From assembly GCF_002795865.1 (NCBI RefSeq), contig NZ_CP024920.1:2143001-2207000 (forward strand): DNA of 64,000 nucleotides, written 5' to 3'. Below, piece by piece: positions 53,794 through 61,819 of the stretch. The notes beneath the pieces were generated by a model. It had not been told where the DNA came from. It did not search any database and was given only the letters and a program-made list of their open reading frames with translations. Both the position numbers and the translations under genes were made by a program. Source of the stretch: Qipengyuania seohaensis (GTDB taxonomy: Bacteria; Pseudomonadota; Alphaproteobacteria; Sphingomonadales; Sphingomonadaceae). Position 1 is the stretch's first letter. Each line of letters starts with the position of its first letter.

Positions 53794-56700
53794 ATGAAGA
53801 TCAGAGCAGGCCTTCTGGCCGGTATCTGCGCGGGCGCGCTCGCCGTTCCAGCCTATGCACAGGATGTCACCGGGGACGACAGCCAATCCGGCATCGCGGA
53901 AAATATCGACCCTTCGCGCGTCATTATCGTGACCGCACAGCGCCAGGCGCAGAGCCTGCAGGAAGTTCCGATTGCGGTCAGCGCCTTCGATGCACAGGCT
54001 CTCGAAGCGCAGCAGATCGAGAACGCGAGTGATCTCCAGCTCACCTTGCCCAACGTCTCGTTTACCAAATCCAACTTCACCAGCGCCAGCTTCACCATCC
54101 GCGGGATCGGCGACCTTTGCGTCGGCGTCACCTGCGATGCGGCGACTGCAATTCACGTCAATGGTTCGCCTTTGTTCGGAACGCGCCTGTTCGAAGCGGA
54201 ATATTTCGATCTCGAGCGCGTCGAAGTCCTGCGTGGCCCGCAGGGTACACTGTTCGGACGCAACGCAACCTCGGGCGTGGTCAACGTCGTCACCGCCAAG
54301 CCGGACCTGTCAGGCTTCGGCGCTGCAGCCGAGTTTGAATATGGCAATTTCGACAGCATTCGCGCCAAGGGCATGGTCAACGTGCCGATCGGCGACAGCA
54401 TCGGCGTTCGCGTCGCGGGCTATTACCTCAACCGCGACGGCTATACCGAGAACCTGTACGACGGATCGAACATCGACGGCCGCGACATGTACGCCATTCG
54501 CGGCTCGCTCCGTTTCGAACCTACCGCGTCGACCACCATCGATCTGATGGGCTTCTACTTCCACGAGGACGACGACCGTCTGCGTATCCAGAAGCAGACC
54601 TGCCAGCGCGACCCGACCGGTGTGCTGGGCTGCCTCAATTCGCGGCGCGACTTCGACAGCGCCAATGCGAACGCAACACTCGCATCGGTGCTGACCTCGG
54701 CGGAACTCTTCACCATCCAGGGTCTGCCCGCTTCGCTGGCCCTCGGCAGCGTCTACGGCCCTGACGGCTTCGCCAATTTCGACGAGCCCGACGACGTGCG
54801 CGTCGTGAACACGCCATTCACGCCTGACTATTTTGCCGACGAACTGCAATTGCAGGCTCATCTCGACCAGGACATCGGTGCGATGAACCTGTCGCTGACC
54901 GGTATCTACCAGGAAACCACGGTCGACAGCCGGCAGGACTACAACCTCGGCGTACTCGACCGCAGCGGATATGCGACGGGCCTCAACACCCTACAGTTCT
55001 TCGCCGACAATGGCGTGCCCGTTACCGACCCGGACACCGGAGCGATCCTTGGCTTCATCCCAGGATCGAGCGCTTACTTCTCGCCGATTGCCGATGCGCT
55101 CATTCCCAATGGGCCGAACGGAGTGCTCTGCACGTCCGACAACGACGACGAGAACTTCGGTGCCTATGAGGGCAATTCCATCTGTTCGGATGCGCCGCTC
55201 AGCTTCGACAGGTCGGTCCAGTACCAGACCTCGTGGTCGGCAGAAGCGATCCTGTCGAGCGATCTCGACGGCCCGTTCAACTTCCTGATCGGCGGGATAT
55301 ATGCCGAGTCCGAAGTGAGCGAGAACAGCTATTACGTGAACGCTTTCGGGCTGGACTATGCAACCGGTATCCTCGGTACCTTCGCAGCCTTCGCGAATAC
55401 CGATCCGGTCACCGACGCACCGGCACCGCTGCCGCCGTCCTACCTGGCGACGTCGATGTACCGGAACAACACGACCGACTTCTCGCTGCAAAGCTTCGGT
55501 ATCTTCGGTGAAGTCTATTTCGACATCTCGGACCGGCTGAAGTTCACCGGTGGTCTGCGCTACAACGACGACAAGAAAACGGTCGAGGCGCGCACCACGC
55601 TGGCGAGCTTCCTGAACCCGTTTGCCAATACGGCCGACCCGTTCTCCTCTCCGTTCGTGGGAGGCTTCGATGCCGATCCGGGCACCGATGGAAACCAGCT
55701 GCTGCAGACCCGCGAAGTCTCGTTCAACGAGATAACCGGACGCGCGGTTCTGGATTACGAAATCAGCCCTGACAGCAAGATCTACTTCTCGTACTCGCGC
55801 GGTTACAAGTCGGGCGGTATCAACCCGCCGCTTTCGCCGATTTTCGCGGTCGAGGAGAGCTTCGGTTCCGAGCAGATCGATGCTTTTGAAATCGGTTCGA
55901 AGAACACTTTCCTCGATGGTGCTGCGCAGGTGAACCTCACCGGCTTCTATTACGACTACAAGGGCCTGCAGCTCAGCCGTATCGTTGCCCGTACTTCGGT
56001 CAACGACACGATCGACGCCAAGATCTGGGGTCTCGAACTCGAGACGATCATCTCGCCGAGCTACAACTGGCTGATCAACATGAACCTCAGTTGGCTCAAT
56101 GCCGAGGTCGCTGGCGACCAGTTCTTCTCCAACCCGCGTGATCCGGGCGGCGGCGATCCCGACGCTGTCATCATCAAGGATCTCGGCAACGGCTCGCTCT
56201 GTGCTGTCACCGGTGCGGGGGCAGACGCTTTCGTCAACTTCCTGAACCCGTTCTTCCAGCTCCAGGGCACCAGCGAATTCCCAGCTGACGGCGGTATCGC
56301 TTCCTCGGGCGCATTCGGTATCTGCAGCATCTACGAAGCTGCCGCTGCCGGTGCGATCGGGCTGGTCAATCCCGATCTTGCCCCGCTGCAACCCTTCATC
56401 GACAGCTTTGGTCCGCTTTCGGTCCTGAGCCCCGGTGTTGAAGTCAACCTCAAGGGCAACAAGCTGCCCCAGGCGCCGGAATACAAGGCCTCGATCGGCG
56501 TTCAGTACACTGCCGAATTCGGCAGCGGCATGACGCTGGTTCCGCGCCTTGATATCGCGATGACGGGCGAGCAATACGGCAACGTGTTCAACGGATCGGT
56601 CAACCGCATCGCTCCGTTCGTGCAGGCCAATGCCCAGGTGCAGCTCAACTCTGCTGACGAGCGCTGGTATGTCCGCGCCTTCGTCCAGAACATTTTCGAT

Positions 56701-56811
56701 GCCAACTCGGTGACGGGCCTGTACCTGACCGATGCGTCTTCGGGTAACTTCACCAACATCTTCACCCTCGACCCGCGTCGCTTCGGCGTCGCAGTCGGTG
56801 CGAAGTTCTAG
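53794..56811 (+). CDS. Large TonB-dependent receptor
   Basis: I start at ATG 53794 (GGAGAGGG ribosome site), giving 1005 residues. The signal peptide ends at PAYAQ. A TonB-box-like strand RVIIVTAQRQAQSLQEVPIA precedes a plug domain (FTIRGIGDL, FDLERVEVLRGPQGTLFGRN, GVVNVVT), and the barrel ends in Phe (GVAVGAKF). This class in sphingomonads imports siderophores, carbohydrates or aromatic compounds; the substrate cannot be told. It stands alone between the virB operon and a convergent transporter gene. Confidence 0.92.
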   Translation: MKIRAGLLAGICAGALAVPAYAQDVTGDDSQSGIAENIDPSRVIIVTAQRQAQSLQEVPIAVSAFDAQALEAQQIENASDLQLTLPNVSFTKSNFTSASFTIRGIGDLCVGVTCDAATAIHVNGSPLFGTRLFEAEYFDLERVEVLRGPQGTLFGRNATSGVVNVVTAKPDLSGFGAAAEFEYGNFDSIRAKGMVNVPIGDSIGVRVAGYYLNRDGYTENLYDGSNIDGRDMYAIRGSLRFEPTASTTIDLMGFYFHEDDDRLRIQKQTCQRDPTGVLGCLNSRRDFDSANANATLASVLTSAELFTIQGLPASLALGSVYGPDGFANFDEPDDVRVVNTPFTPDYFADELQLQAHLDQDIGAMNLSLTGIYQETTVDSRQDYNLGVLDRSGYATGLNTLQFFADNGVPVTDPDTGAILGFIPGSSAYFSPIADALIPNGPNGVLCTSDNDDENFGAYEGNSICSDAPLSFDRSVQYQTSWSAEAILSSDLDGPFNFLIGGIYAESEVSENSYYVNAFGLDYATGILGTFAAFANTDPVTDAPAPLPPSYLATSMYRNNTTDFSLQSFGIFGEVYFDISDRLKFTGGLRYNDDKKTVEARTTLASFLNPFANTADPFSSPFVGGFDADPGTDGNQLLQTREVSFNEITGRAVLDYEISPDSKIYFSYSRGYKSGGINPPLSPIFAVEESFGSEQIDAFEIGSKNTFLDGAAQVNLTGFYYDYKGLQLSRIVARTSVNDTIDAKIWGLELETIISPSYNWLINMNLSWLNAEVAGDQFFSNPRDPGGGDPDAVIIKDLGNGSLCAVTGAGADAFVNFLNPFFQLQGTSEFPADGGIASSGAFGICSIYEAAAAGAIGLVNPDLAPLQPFIDSFGPLSVLSPGVEVNLKGNKLPQAPEYKASIGVQYTAEFGSGMTLVPRLDIAMTGEQYGNVFNGSVNRIAPFVQANAQVQLNSADERWYVRAFVQNIFDANSVTGLYLTDASSGNFTNIFTLDPRRFGVAVGAKF

Positions 56812-56836
56812 GATACCCTTTCAAAAGGGGAGAGGG

Positions 56837-56864
56837 AGGGGCGGTCCATCGGGCCGCCCCTTTT
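56837..56864 (+). terminator. Rho-independent terminator of the TonB receptor
   Basis: AGGGGCGGTCC pairs with GGGCCGCCCCT (one G-T pair) around ATC and is followed by TTTT. It lies 25 bp after the stop. Confidence 0.85.
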
Positions 56865-56868
56865 CGTA

Positions 56869-57585
56869 TCAGCTGTCCTTGCCGGTAGTCGCAAAGGGCG
56901 AGAAATCGGTGTCTGTGTCGAACACTTCGACGCCTTCGGCTGCCTTGAGCTTGCCCACCACCAAGTAGGTTACGGGGGTGAGGACCGCTTCCCAGACGAC
57001 CTTCAACAACCAGTTCGTGACCATCACAATCAACACGTCGCGCGTCTCCCACACGCCCAGAAAGGCGATTGGGTAGAAAATCGCGCTGTCCACCGCCTGT
57101 CCGAACACGGTCGAGCCGATCGTCCGGCTCCACAGCGCCTTGCCCTTCGTCCAGACCTTCATCCGTGCCAGGACGTAGGAATTTACGAACTCGCCCGCCC
57201 AGAAGGCGATGATGGATGCCAGCACTATGCGCGGCACCTGCCCGAAAACGCTTTCGTAGGCCGACTGTCCGTCCCAGCTTGCCGCAGGGGGCATGGCCAC
57301 GACGGCCCAGCTCATGAACGCCATGAAGATCAGCGCCGCGAACCCGACCCAGATGACCCTGCGTGCCTTGGCATAGCCGTATACCTCGGTCAGCACGTCC
57401 CCGATGACATAGCTGATTGGGAAGAACAGGATGCCTGCGCCAAAGGTAAAACCCGCGACGGTGGACAATTTTGCCGCTCCGATGACGTTGGATAGCAGAA
57501 GCACGGCGACGAAGCTCGCCATGACGATGTCGAAATAGCGAAAACGGCGCGGTGCGGCCGGGGCGTGTGTATCGGGCTTATCCAT
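56869..57585 (-). CDS. Queuosine precursor transporter, YhhQ/VUT family
   Basis: The 238-residue protein has about six membrane helices and family signatures: FPISYVIGDVLTEVYGYAKAR, FWAGEFVNSYVLARMKVWT and STVFGQAVDSAIFYPIAF. YhhQ homologues take up 7-cyano- or 7-deazaguanine precursors for queuosine in tRNA. It is convergent with the TonB receptor gene, and its start lies 60 bp from the tRNA-Arg gene. Confidence 0.9.
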   Translation of the reverse strand: MDKPDTHAPAAPRRFRYFDIVMASFVAVLLLSNVIGAAKLSTVAGFTFGAGILFFPISYVIGDVLTEVYGYAKARRVIWVGFAALIFMAFMSWAVVAMPPAASWDGQSAYESVFGQVPRIVLASIIAFWAGEFVNSYVLARMKVWTKGKALWSRTIGSTVFGQAVDSAIFYPIAFLGVWETRDVLIVMVTNWLLKVVWEAVLTPVTYLVVGKLKAAEGVEVFDTDTDFSPFATTGKDS

Positions 57586-57645
57586 AGAGCGCTGCCTATC
57601 CCCGATTGGCGCAGGCGCAAAGGCACGTTATGGCCTGACCCGCGC

Positions 57646-57722
57646 GCGCCCGTAGCTCATCTGGATAGAGCGCGAGACTTCTAATCTTGAGGCAGCAGGT
57701 TCGAGTCCTGCCGGGCGCGCCA
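57646..57722 (+). tRNA. tRNA-Arg (anticodon UCU)
   Basis: A full cloverleaf: acceptor stem GCGCCCG/CGGGCGC, D arm GCTCATCTGGATAGAGC, anticodon stem CGAGA/TCTTG enclosing CTTCTAA (anticodon TCT), T stem GCAGG/CCTGC, encoded CCA. Phage genes follow its 3' end, so it is the likely attachment site. Confidence 0.95.
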
Positions 57723-57740
57723 ATTTTCCGAGGTTTCGAG

Positions 57741-57777
57741 AGTTACCTTGGATTTACTAGGTAACTTATAGGTAACT
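57741..57777. repeat. AGGTAACT inverted and direct repeats beside tRNA-Arg
   Basis: AGTTACCT at 57741-57748 is the inverse of AGGTAACT at 57759-57766, and a direct copy follows at 57770-57777, 11 bp on. The cluster lies 19 to 55 bp past the tRNA, just before a small plus-strand gene. It could be an arm-type integrase or excisionase site, or an operator. Confidence 0.6.
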
Positions 57778-57789
57778 GAGGAGTCGCGA

Positions 57790-58080
57790 ATGTTTCGCTG
57801 CAAAACGATGCCCCTCGATGAATGGGGGCCTTTTCAGGACCGGTTCGCTGAGTTTTTTACTGCCTCAGCCGGTGATACGCGCCTCGCTCTTTTTATCGAG
57901 GCGGGAAGCGCCGGAGAGCCGCGAGACCTGCTCATCCCAAATCACCAATCGAACCTCGTCGAAGCTCTCGCTCCAGGTGGATGGCGAGACTGTGAGGGCG
58001 CGAGCGAAAGAGAATGGACCCTTCTAGTGGGTAATGCATCGGCCAATGAGGACTTTGGATTAAGCCGGCCGTCTCGCTAA
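57790..58080 (+). CDS. Small hypothetical protein at the element end
   Basis: A 96-residue frame from ATG 57790 with a GAGGAG ribosome site eight bases upstream. The product is acidic with no recognised domain (DEWGPFQDRFAEFFTASAGD). It is the only plus-strand gene of the element and is preceded by the AGGTAACT repeats, which may regulate it. Confidence 0.55.
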   Translation: MFRCKTMPLDEWGPFQDRFAEFFTASAGDTRLALFIEAGSAGEPRDLLIPNHQSNLVEALAPGGWRDCEGASEREWTLLVGNASANEDFGLSRPSR

Positions 58081-58090
58081 GATCCAATTT

Positions 58091-58573
58091 TCAGAAAAAT
58101 TTGCGCCACAAGCGATTGCGCTTTTTGGGTTTGTGATCGTCGCTGATCCATCCGGCTAAGGCTTCAAATTCGCAATATAAAGTGTTTCTGCCAGCTTTTT
58201 GTCGAATTGCGTGAACGAACGGCGCTGCGCATTCCCAGTAGCGGATTGCAGTGCCCCCAGCCTGTTGCTTGTAGAACTCGAAATCCATGATGCCGAATTG
58301 GATGGCCGTAGAGACAAGCTCGAAATCGTTGAGGATTAGACGGATCGCTTGCTGCTCCTTGCTGTGCTCCTTGTCGTTATCGGCGTAGGGAGCAAGACCA
58401 CCAGGTCCTAGGGCAAGCTTAATAAAGGTTGTTCTGGCTCGGATCATGTCTGTGTCGACATTATCGACGGCCAAGTGGTCCAGAGTGGCCTTCCTGCGGG
58501 CGATAGCGCGTTGCGTTTGCACGCCCCATATCGCTACCCCCGCAGCGATGATGGGTACCAAAACGGCCCCCAA
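58091..58573 (-). CDS. DUF4760-like membrane-anchored protein
   Basis: The 160-residue product from TTG 58573 has an N-terminal membrane helix (VLVPIIAAGVAIWGVQTQRA) and then a cytosolic helical domain (RRKATLDHLAVDNVDTDMIRAR, then FELVSTAIQFGIMDFEFYKQ) of the DUF4760 kind found in phages and islands. No good ribosome site precedes TTG 58573. The same frame is open back to a TAA at 58631, beyond which a well-initiated 13-codon frame begins at ATG 58672. The gene may thus be interrupted by a nonsense mutation. Confidence 0.6.
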   Translation of the reverse strand: MGAVLVPIIAAGVAIWGVQTQRAIARRKATLDHLAVDNVDTDMIRARTTFIKLALGPGGLAPYADNDKEHSKEQQAIRLILNDFELVSTAIQFGIMDFEFYKQQAGGTAIRYWECAAPFVHAIRQKAGRNTLYCEFEALAGWISDDHKPKKRNRLWRKFF

Positions 58574-58630
58574 TGTCCATACATCGGGGGCCGCAGAGGT
58601 TGATATGCTTATGTCGACTGCAGGGGGCAG

Positions 58631-58672
58631 TTAAAGGCCACCCCAGCTATCGCGGGTCATAAAAGCCTTCAT
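58631..58672 (-). other. 13-codon leader frame in register with the DUF4760 gene
   Basis: ATG 58672 has a strong AAGGAGA ribosome site six bases upstream and encodes MKAFMTRDSWGGL before TAA at 58631-58633. Codons after the stop continue in the same frame into the DUF4760 protein. It is either the true start of that gene, broken by one stop codon, or a coupled leader peptide. Confidence 0.5.
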
Positions 58673-58986
58673 GGGATTCTCCTTGTCGCATTCTTTCAAC
58701 GGTCTTTTGCATATGCTGTTCCGTGTCATACGGTGCCATGCAGTGCCGTTTTGATGTCGCTTATCCTACAACTTCCGAGTTAATCAAGCTTGAAACTGAT
58801 CGTTGTCGCCAGTTCATGTGAGAGTGGTGTTTCAGAGTGATACAGTTGAGTGTTGGGTTGCGGCATCAAGATAGTTGCGATTTGTGTCGCTTCAATCGAA
58901 TTGCGATGTTCCGTTGCAAGCAGCCAGCAACCAGCGCACTTTTGTCGCGGATCGCATCTACTCTTTGAGCATTGCGAAAAATGCTT
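58673..58986. other. Non-coding stretch of the phage element
   Basis: I see no convincing gene on either strand. It is AT-rich, carries the ribosome site for the 13-codon leader at its left end, and has short GTGCC repeats near 58733-58745. It probably holds the promoter for the DUF4760 gene. Confidence 0.4.
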
Positions 58987-59109
58987 TCAGCGGAACAGAG
59001 GCGAGAATACCCACAAGAGGCCGATGACTAGCAGTATGCCTGTCGCCCATGCCTCGCGCCGTGTGATCTTTTCCCCTCGCGGGTCGATAGGCTCCCAGTC
59101 GCGCATCAT
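58987..59109 (-). CDS. Small single-helix membrane protein
   Basis: A 40-residue frame starts at ATG ATG 59109/59106, its first ATG overlapping the stop of the upstream gene (ATGA). The product has a charged N-terminal half (RDWEPIDPRGEKITRREAWA) and a hydrophobic C-terminal helix (TGILLVIGLLWVFSPLF). Coupling to a phage gene supports it being real. Role unknown; small phage membrane proteins often act in lysis or exclusion. Confidence 0.5.
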   Translation of the reverse strand: MMRDWEPIDPRGEKITRREAWATGILLVIGLLWVFSPLFR

Positions 59110-59429
59110 CCCTCTCCCGGCCCAGCGAATGCTTGGATGGCTCCTGCCGTGATGGTTGAACCATCGGCTGGGCGTAGAGTTATCGTATCAACCAAAGCGC
59201 CAGTTACACGAATGCCGATAGGCGTCTCAGCGGTTGCAAAGCCATGCATGGTAAAGCCCTGAAGGTCTTTATCCGTGGCTACCGTGGTAAGTTCAACCGC
59301 GTAATCTGTCTCGCCAGTCGAGGTAGCCAGCCTTACCGGCCGCAAGCCAAAGCTGCTGCGCCCAGCGATTGCCAACGTCACAGTTAAACTGTCTTCCGTG
59401 TGTTCCCACTTCTCGAATGCCGCCGCCAT
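59106..59429 (-). CDS. Small phage-element protein, possibly structural
   Basis: A 107-residue protein from ATG 59429, seven bases after a GGGAG site; GTG 59432 is nearer. It is beta-rich (SLTVTLAIAGRSSFGLRPVRL, TGETDYAVELTTVATD) like a small tail or fibre-associated domain. It is coupled to its upstream and downstream neighbours by overlapping start-stop signals. No family recognised. Confidence 0.5.
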   Translation of the reverse strand: MAAAFEKWEHTEDSLTVTLAIAGRSSFGLRPVRLATSTGETDYAVELTTVATDKDLQGFTMHGFATAETPIGIRVTGALVDTITLRPADGSTITAGAIQAFAGPGEG

Positions 59430-59698
59430 CACTCGTCTCCCTTGCCGCCGTCAACAATATCGAATTGGCGAGGTGAGCCACCGGGGCCGAAGCTGAAGGA
59501 TTCCAGATTTGTCGCGATAGCCTCCATGATAGCGGCCACCGTCTTGGCTTCCTCGTTTGCGCCGGGATCAAACGCCCGCAACGCCTTGGGCACGCTTCCG
59601 GGCTGAAGCGAGCCTTGGGCCACAAGCTGATCGTGAACGGCATAGAGCGCGAGGCTGATTGCCGTGATGTAGGGGGCGGCGTCTGTTGTCTGTTGCAT
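59429..59698 (-). CDS. Small hypothetical phage protein
   Basis: An 89-residue helical protein starting 4 bp after the tape-measure stop. The N-terminal helix (ITAISLALYAVHDQLVAQG) and later EEAKTVAAIMEAIATNLESF give no known family. Its position after the tape measure suggests a minor tail or accessory role. Confidence 0.5.
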   Translation of the reverse strand: MQQTTDAAPYITAISLALYAVHDQLVAQGSLQPGSVPKALRAFDPGANEEAKTVAAIMEAIATNLESFSFGPGGSPRQFDIVDGGKGDE

Positions 59699-59702
59699 AG
59701 GT

Positions 59703-61700
59703 TTATCCGTTCAGTTTGCGCCGCAATTCGCGGGTGATTTGAGAGGAACTGCGCCGGAAGCTGTCTGCGTTCGGCGTGTTCACCGTCATGTAGACAGGTT
59801 GGCTAGGTGCAGCGCTGCGCTGCGCCATCAGTCCGGTGAGGTCGCGGTTATTGATAACCTGCGAGCCGCGTTTGAGGTTCACAAGCTCCGGCCCTTTTTC
59901 ACCGACAAGGGCGAGGCCTCCGGGGGCAAATTTCGTGCCCTCCGCAAAGCCCGGAATTTTGAGCGAAGCGCCTAGGCTTCCCCACAGCTTTTCAAACGAC
60001 ATGGAGAGCATTCGCGAAACGAGATTGCGCAGGCCATCCATAACGCTCTGTGCGCCCACCAAGACGCCCTGCAATTGATAGCCAAGCTCATCGAAGGCAG
60101 CGCCAAGCCCTTCGCGAAGGTCGCGGGCGAAGGTGTTTATCTTGGGCAGGTTCACGTCGATTGCCGCGCCAGCCTTCGCAATGCCATCAGCAAGGTTCTT
60201 GTCTAGCGGCTCGGCGTTAAATTCCGGCTTGGAGCCGGGGGCGCGTTCGCCCCAATAGGCTGCCTGTGCACGCTCCATGGCCTCCTGAAAGCGTTGCGGC
60301 GAGATTTCGCCATCGCGCAGGCCTTGCTCTAGAACGTCCTGCTTGGCGCGATACTCGGCCTCCAGGGCCTCCTGAGGGAACAATTCAGCCAAGAGGGGGC
60401 GCAGGTCGTCGCGAAGCTGTTTAAACGCATCCTTGGTCTTTTTCGTGGCGCTAACGGCCTGTGCGACCATGAGGTTATCGAGGCGGCGCATATGCTGGCC
60501 AATCTCGTCCACCATATCGGGCACATAGCTATTGCCGACAACGGCAATGTACATATCGCGGAAGGCGTTTTTAACGCCCTCGATTTTGCCCTTCACCCAC
60601 CCAAAGATTGCGCCGAGCTTGTCCACGATCCACGTTTTCACGCCGTTGTAGACGTTGCGCACAATGGCGCTAATCTTGTCCCAATTTTTCCATGCCAGAT
60701 AGATCCCGCCCACTACGGCTGCAAAGCCGAGAATAACCGGATTGGCCATTAGGCCAAGCGCCGCAACCTTGATCGCGCCGAATGCGGCAGCAAGGGCGGG
60801 GGCGATGCTCACAAGGCCACCTAGAGCGACAAGGACAGGTCCAACGGCGGCGGCAATGCCTCCGATGACTACGGCGGCTTTAAGAACGCCGGGATTGGTT
60901 TCCGCAAGCTGCGAGGTAAACTTAGCGAACCCTTCGACAAGGCTGGTGATCGCTTCAAGAACGCCACTGTTGACCAACGCAATCGTTAGCTTCTTAGTCG
61001 CCTGCCCCATCTGCTCTTGCGCAATGTTGTATTTTTCGAGGTTTGCGCGGTCCTCATCGGACACGATAGAGGCCTTGGCCCCTAGCTCATCAAAAGCCTT
61101 GCCGCCCTTTTCCAGAAGCGGAATTAGGTTCGTGGCATCGCTGGCCATGGCCTCCAGATAGAAAACCATTTCCTCTTGCGACACGTTCGCCTTTTTGAGG
61201 CTGTCGAAATACAGTTGCAGAGCCTGTTTGCCCGATAGACCCTCAAAGGCCTTCGCAGTGACACCCACCTTAGGCGCAATGTTCTCGAAAAAGTCGGCCA
61301 TCGGCCCGCCGCCAGTGGCTGCGAAGTCACCTACGCGGTCGCGAACGTCTTTGAAGATATCGCCAAGTTTATCGAACTCGATACCGACACTAGAGGCGGC
61401 GTGCGCTTGGCGCTGGAAAGCCTCGAAGCTCTCGCCTGCCACCTGTGCGGATTTAGCAATCTCTCGGCTCTCGGAAGCCATCTTGTTAGCGGCCATGCCG
61501 AATGCCGTGCCAACCGCAGCAATCGGTCCGGTCAGGCCAACGGTTAGGGCTTTGCCAATTCCTGAAATCTGCTTGCCGAGCTTTTTGAATTGGCGCTCAG
61601 TGGCTTTGAGGCGCTTTTCCGCGTCGGTGAGTCCAGATTTGAATTCGCCAGAATCCAATCCGAGACTCACTAGCAGACTGCCAAGCATGGTCGTGGCCAT
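59703..61700 (-). CDS. Phage tail tape-measure protein
   Basis: Starting at ATG 61700 (AGGA ribosome site), this 665-residue protein has a helical N-terminal half (DAEKRLKATERQFKKLGKQI), several hydrophobic segments (AAVVIGGIAAAVGPVLVALGG; NPVILGFAAVVGGIYLAW) and the C-terminal tape-measure signature GFAEGTKFAPGGLALVGEKG, ELVNLKRGSQVI. It sets tail length and aids DNA ejection. The tail-tube and assembly-chaperone genes that normally precede it are absent: the capsid gene ends 120 bp before it. Confidence 0.88.
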   Translation of the reverse strand: MATTMLGSLLVSLGLDSGEFKSGLTDAEKRLKATERQFKKLGKQISGIGKALTVGLTGPIAAVGTAFGMAANKMASESREIAKSAQVAGESFEAFQRQAHAASSVGIEFDKLGDIFKDVRDRVGDFAATGGGPMADFFENIAPKVGVTAKAFEGLSGKQALQLYFDSLKKANVSQEEMVFYLEAMASDATNLIPLLEKGGKAFDELGAKASIVSDEDRANLEKYNIAQEQMGQATKKLTIALVNSGVLEAITSLVEGFAKFTSQLAETNPGVLKAAVVIGGIAAAVGPVLVALGGLVSIAPALAAAFGAIKVAALGLMANPVILGFAAVVGGIYLAWKNWDKISAIVRNVYNGVKTWIVDKLGAIFGWVKGKIEGVKNAFRDMYIAVVGNSYVPDMVDEIGQHMRRLDNLMVAQAVSATKKTKDAFKQLRDDLRPLLAELFPQEALEAEYRAKQDVLEQGLRDGEISPQRFQEAMERAQAAYWGERAPGSKPEFNAEPLDKNLADGIAKAGAAIDVNLPKINTFARDLREGLGAAFDELGYQLQGVLVGAQSVMDGLRNLVSRMLSMSFEKLWGSLGASLKIPGFAEGTKFAPGGLALVGEKGPELVNLKRGSQVINNRDLTGLMAQRSAAPSQPVYMTVNTPNADSFRRSSSQITRELRRKLNG

Positions 61701-61819
61701 GGAAATTCCTATCAATCGTGCAGGGGAATGGGAGAGGGGTCTCCTTGGGGGAGGACCGCTCCCCCTCTCCCACCCAGGAAACCCGGCGGCGAACCTTGCG
61801 AGCAGCCGCCGGGAAGAGG

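Noticed and set aside
54991..56574. 527-codon minus-strand frame opposite the large TonB receptor
   Set aside because: Antisense to barrel sequence with a proper C-terminal Phe signal.
58850..59152. 100-codon plus-strand frame in the phage element
   Set aside because: Overlaps the coupled minus-strand membrane protein gene, has no good ribosome site and a Cys/His/Arg-rich product.
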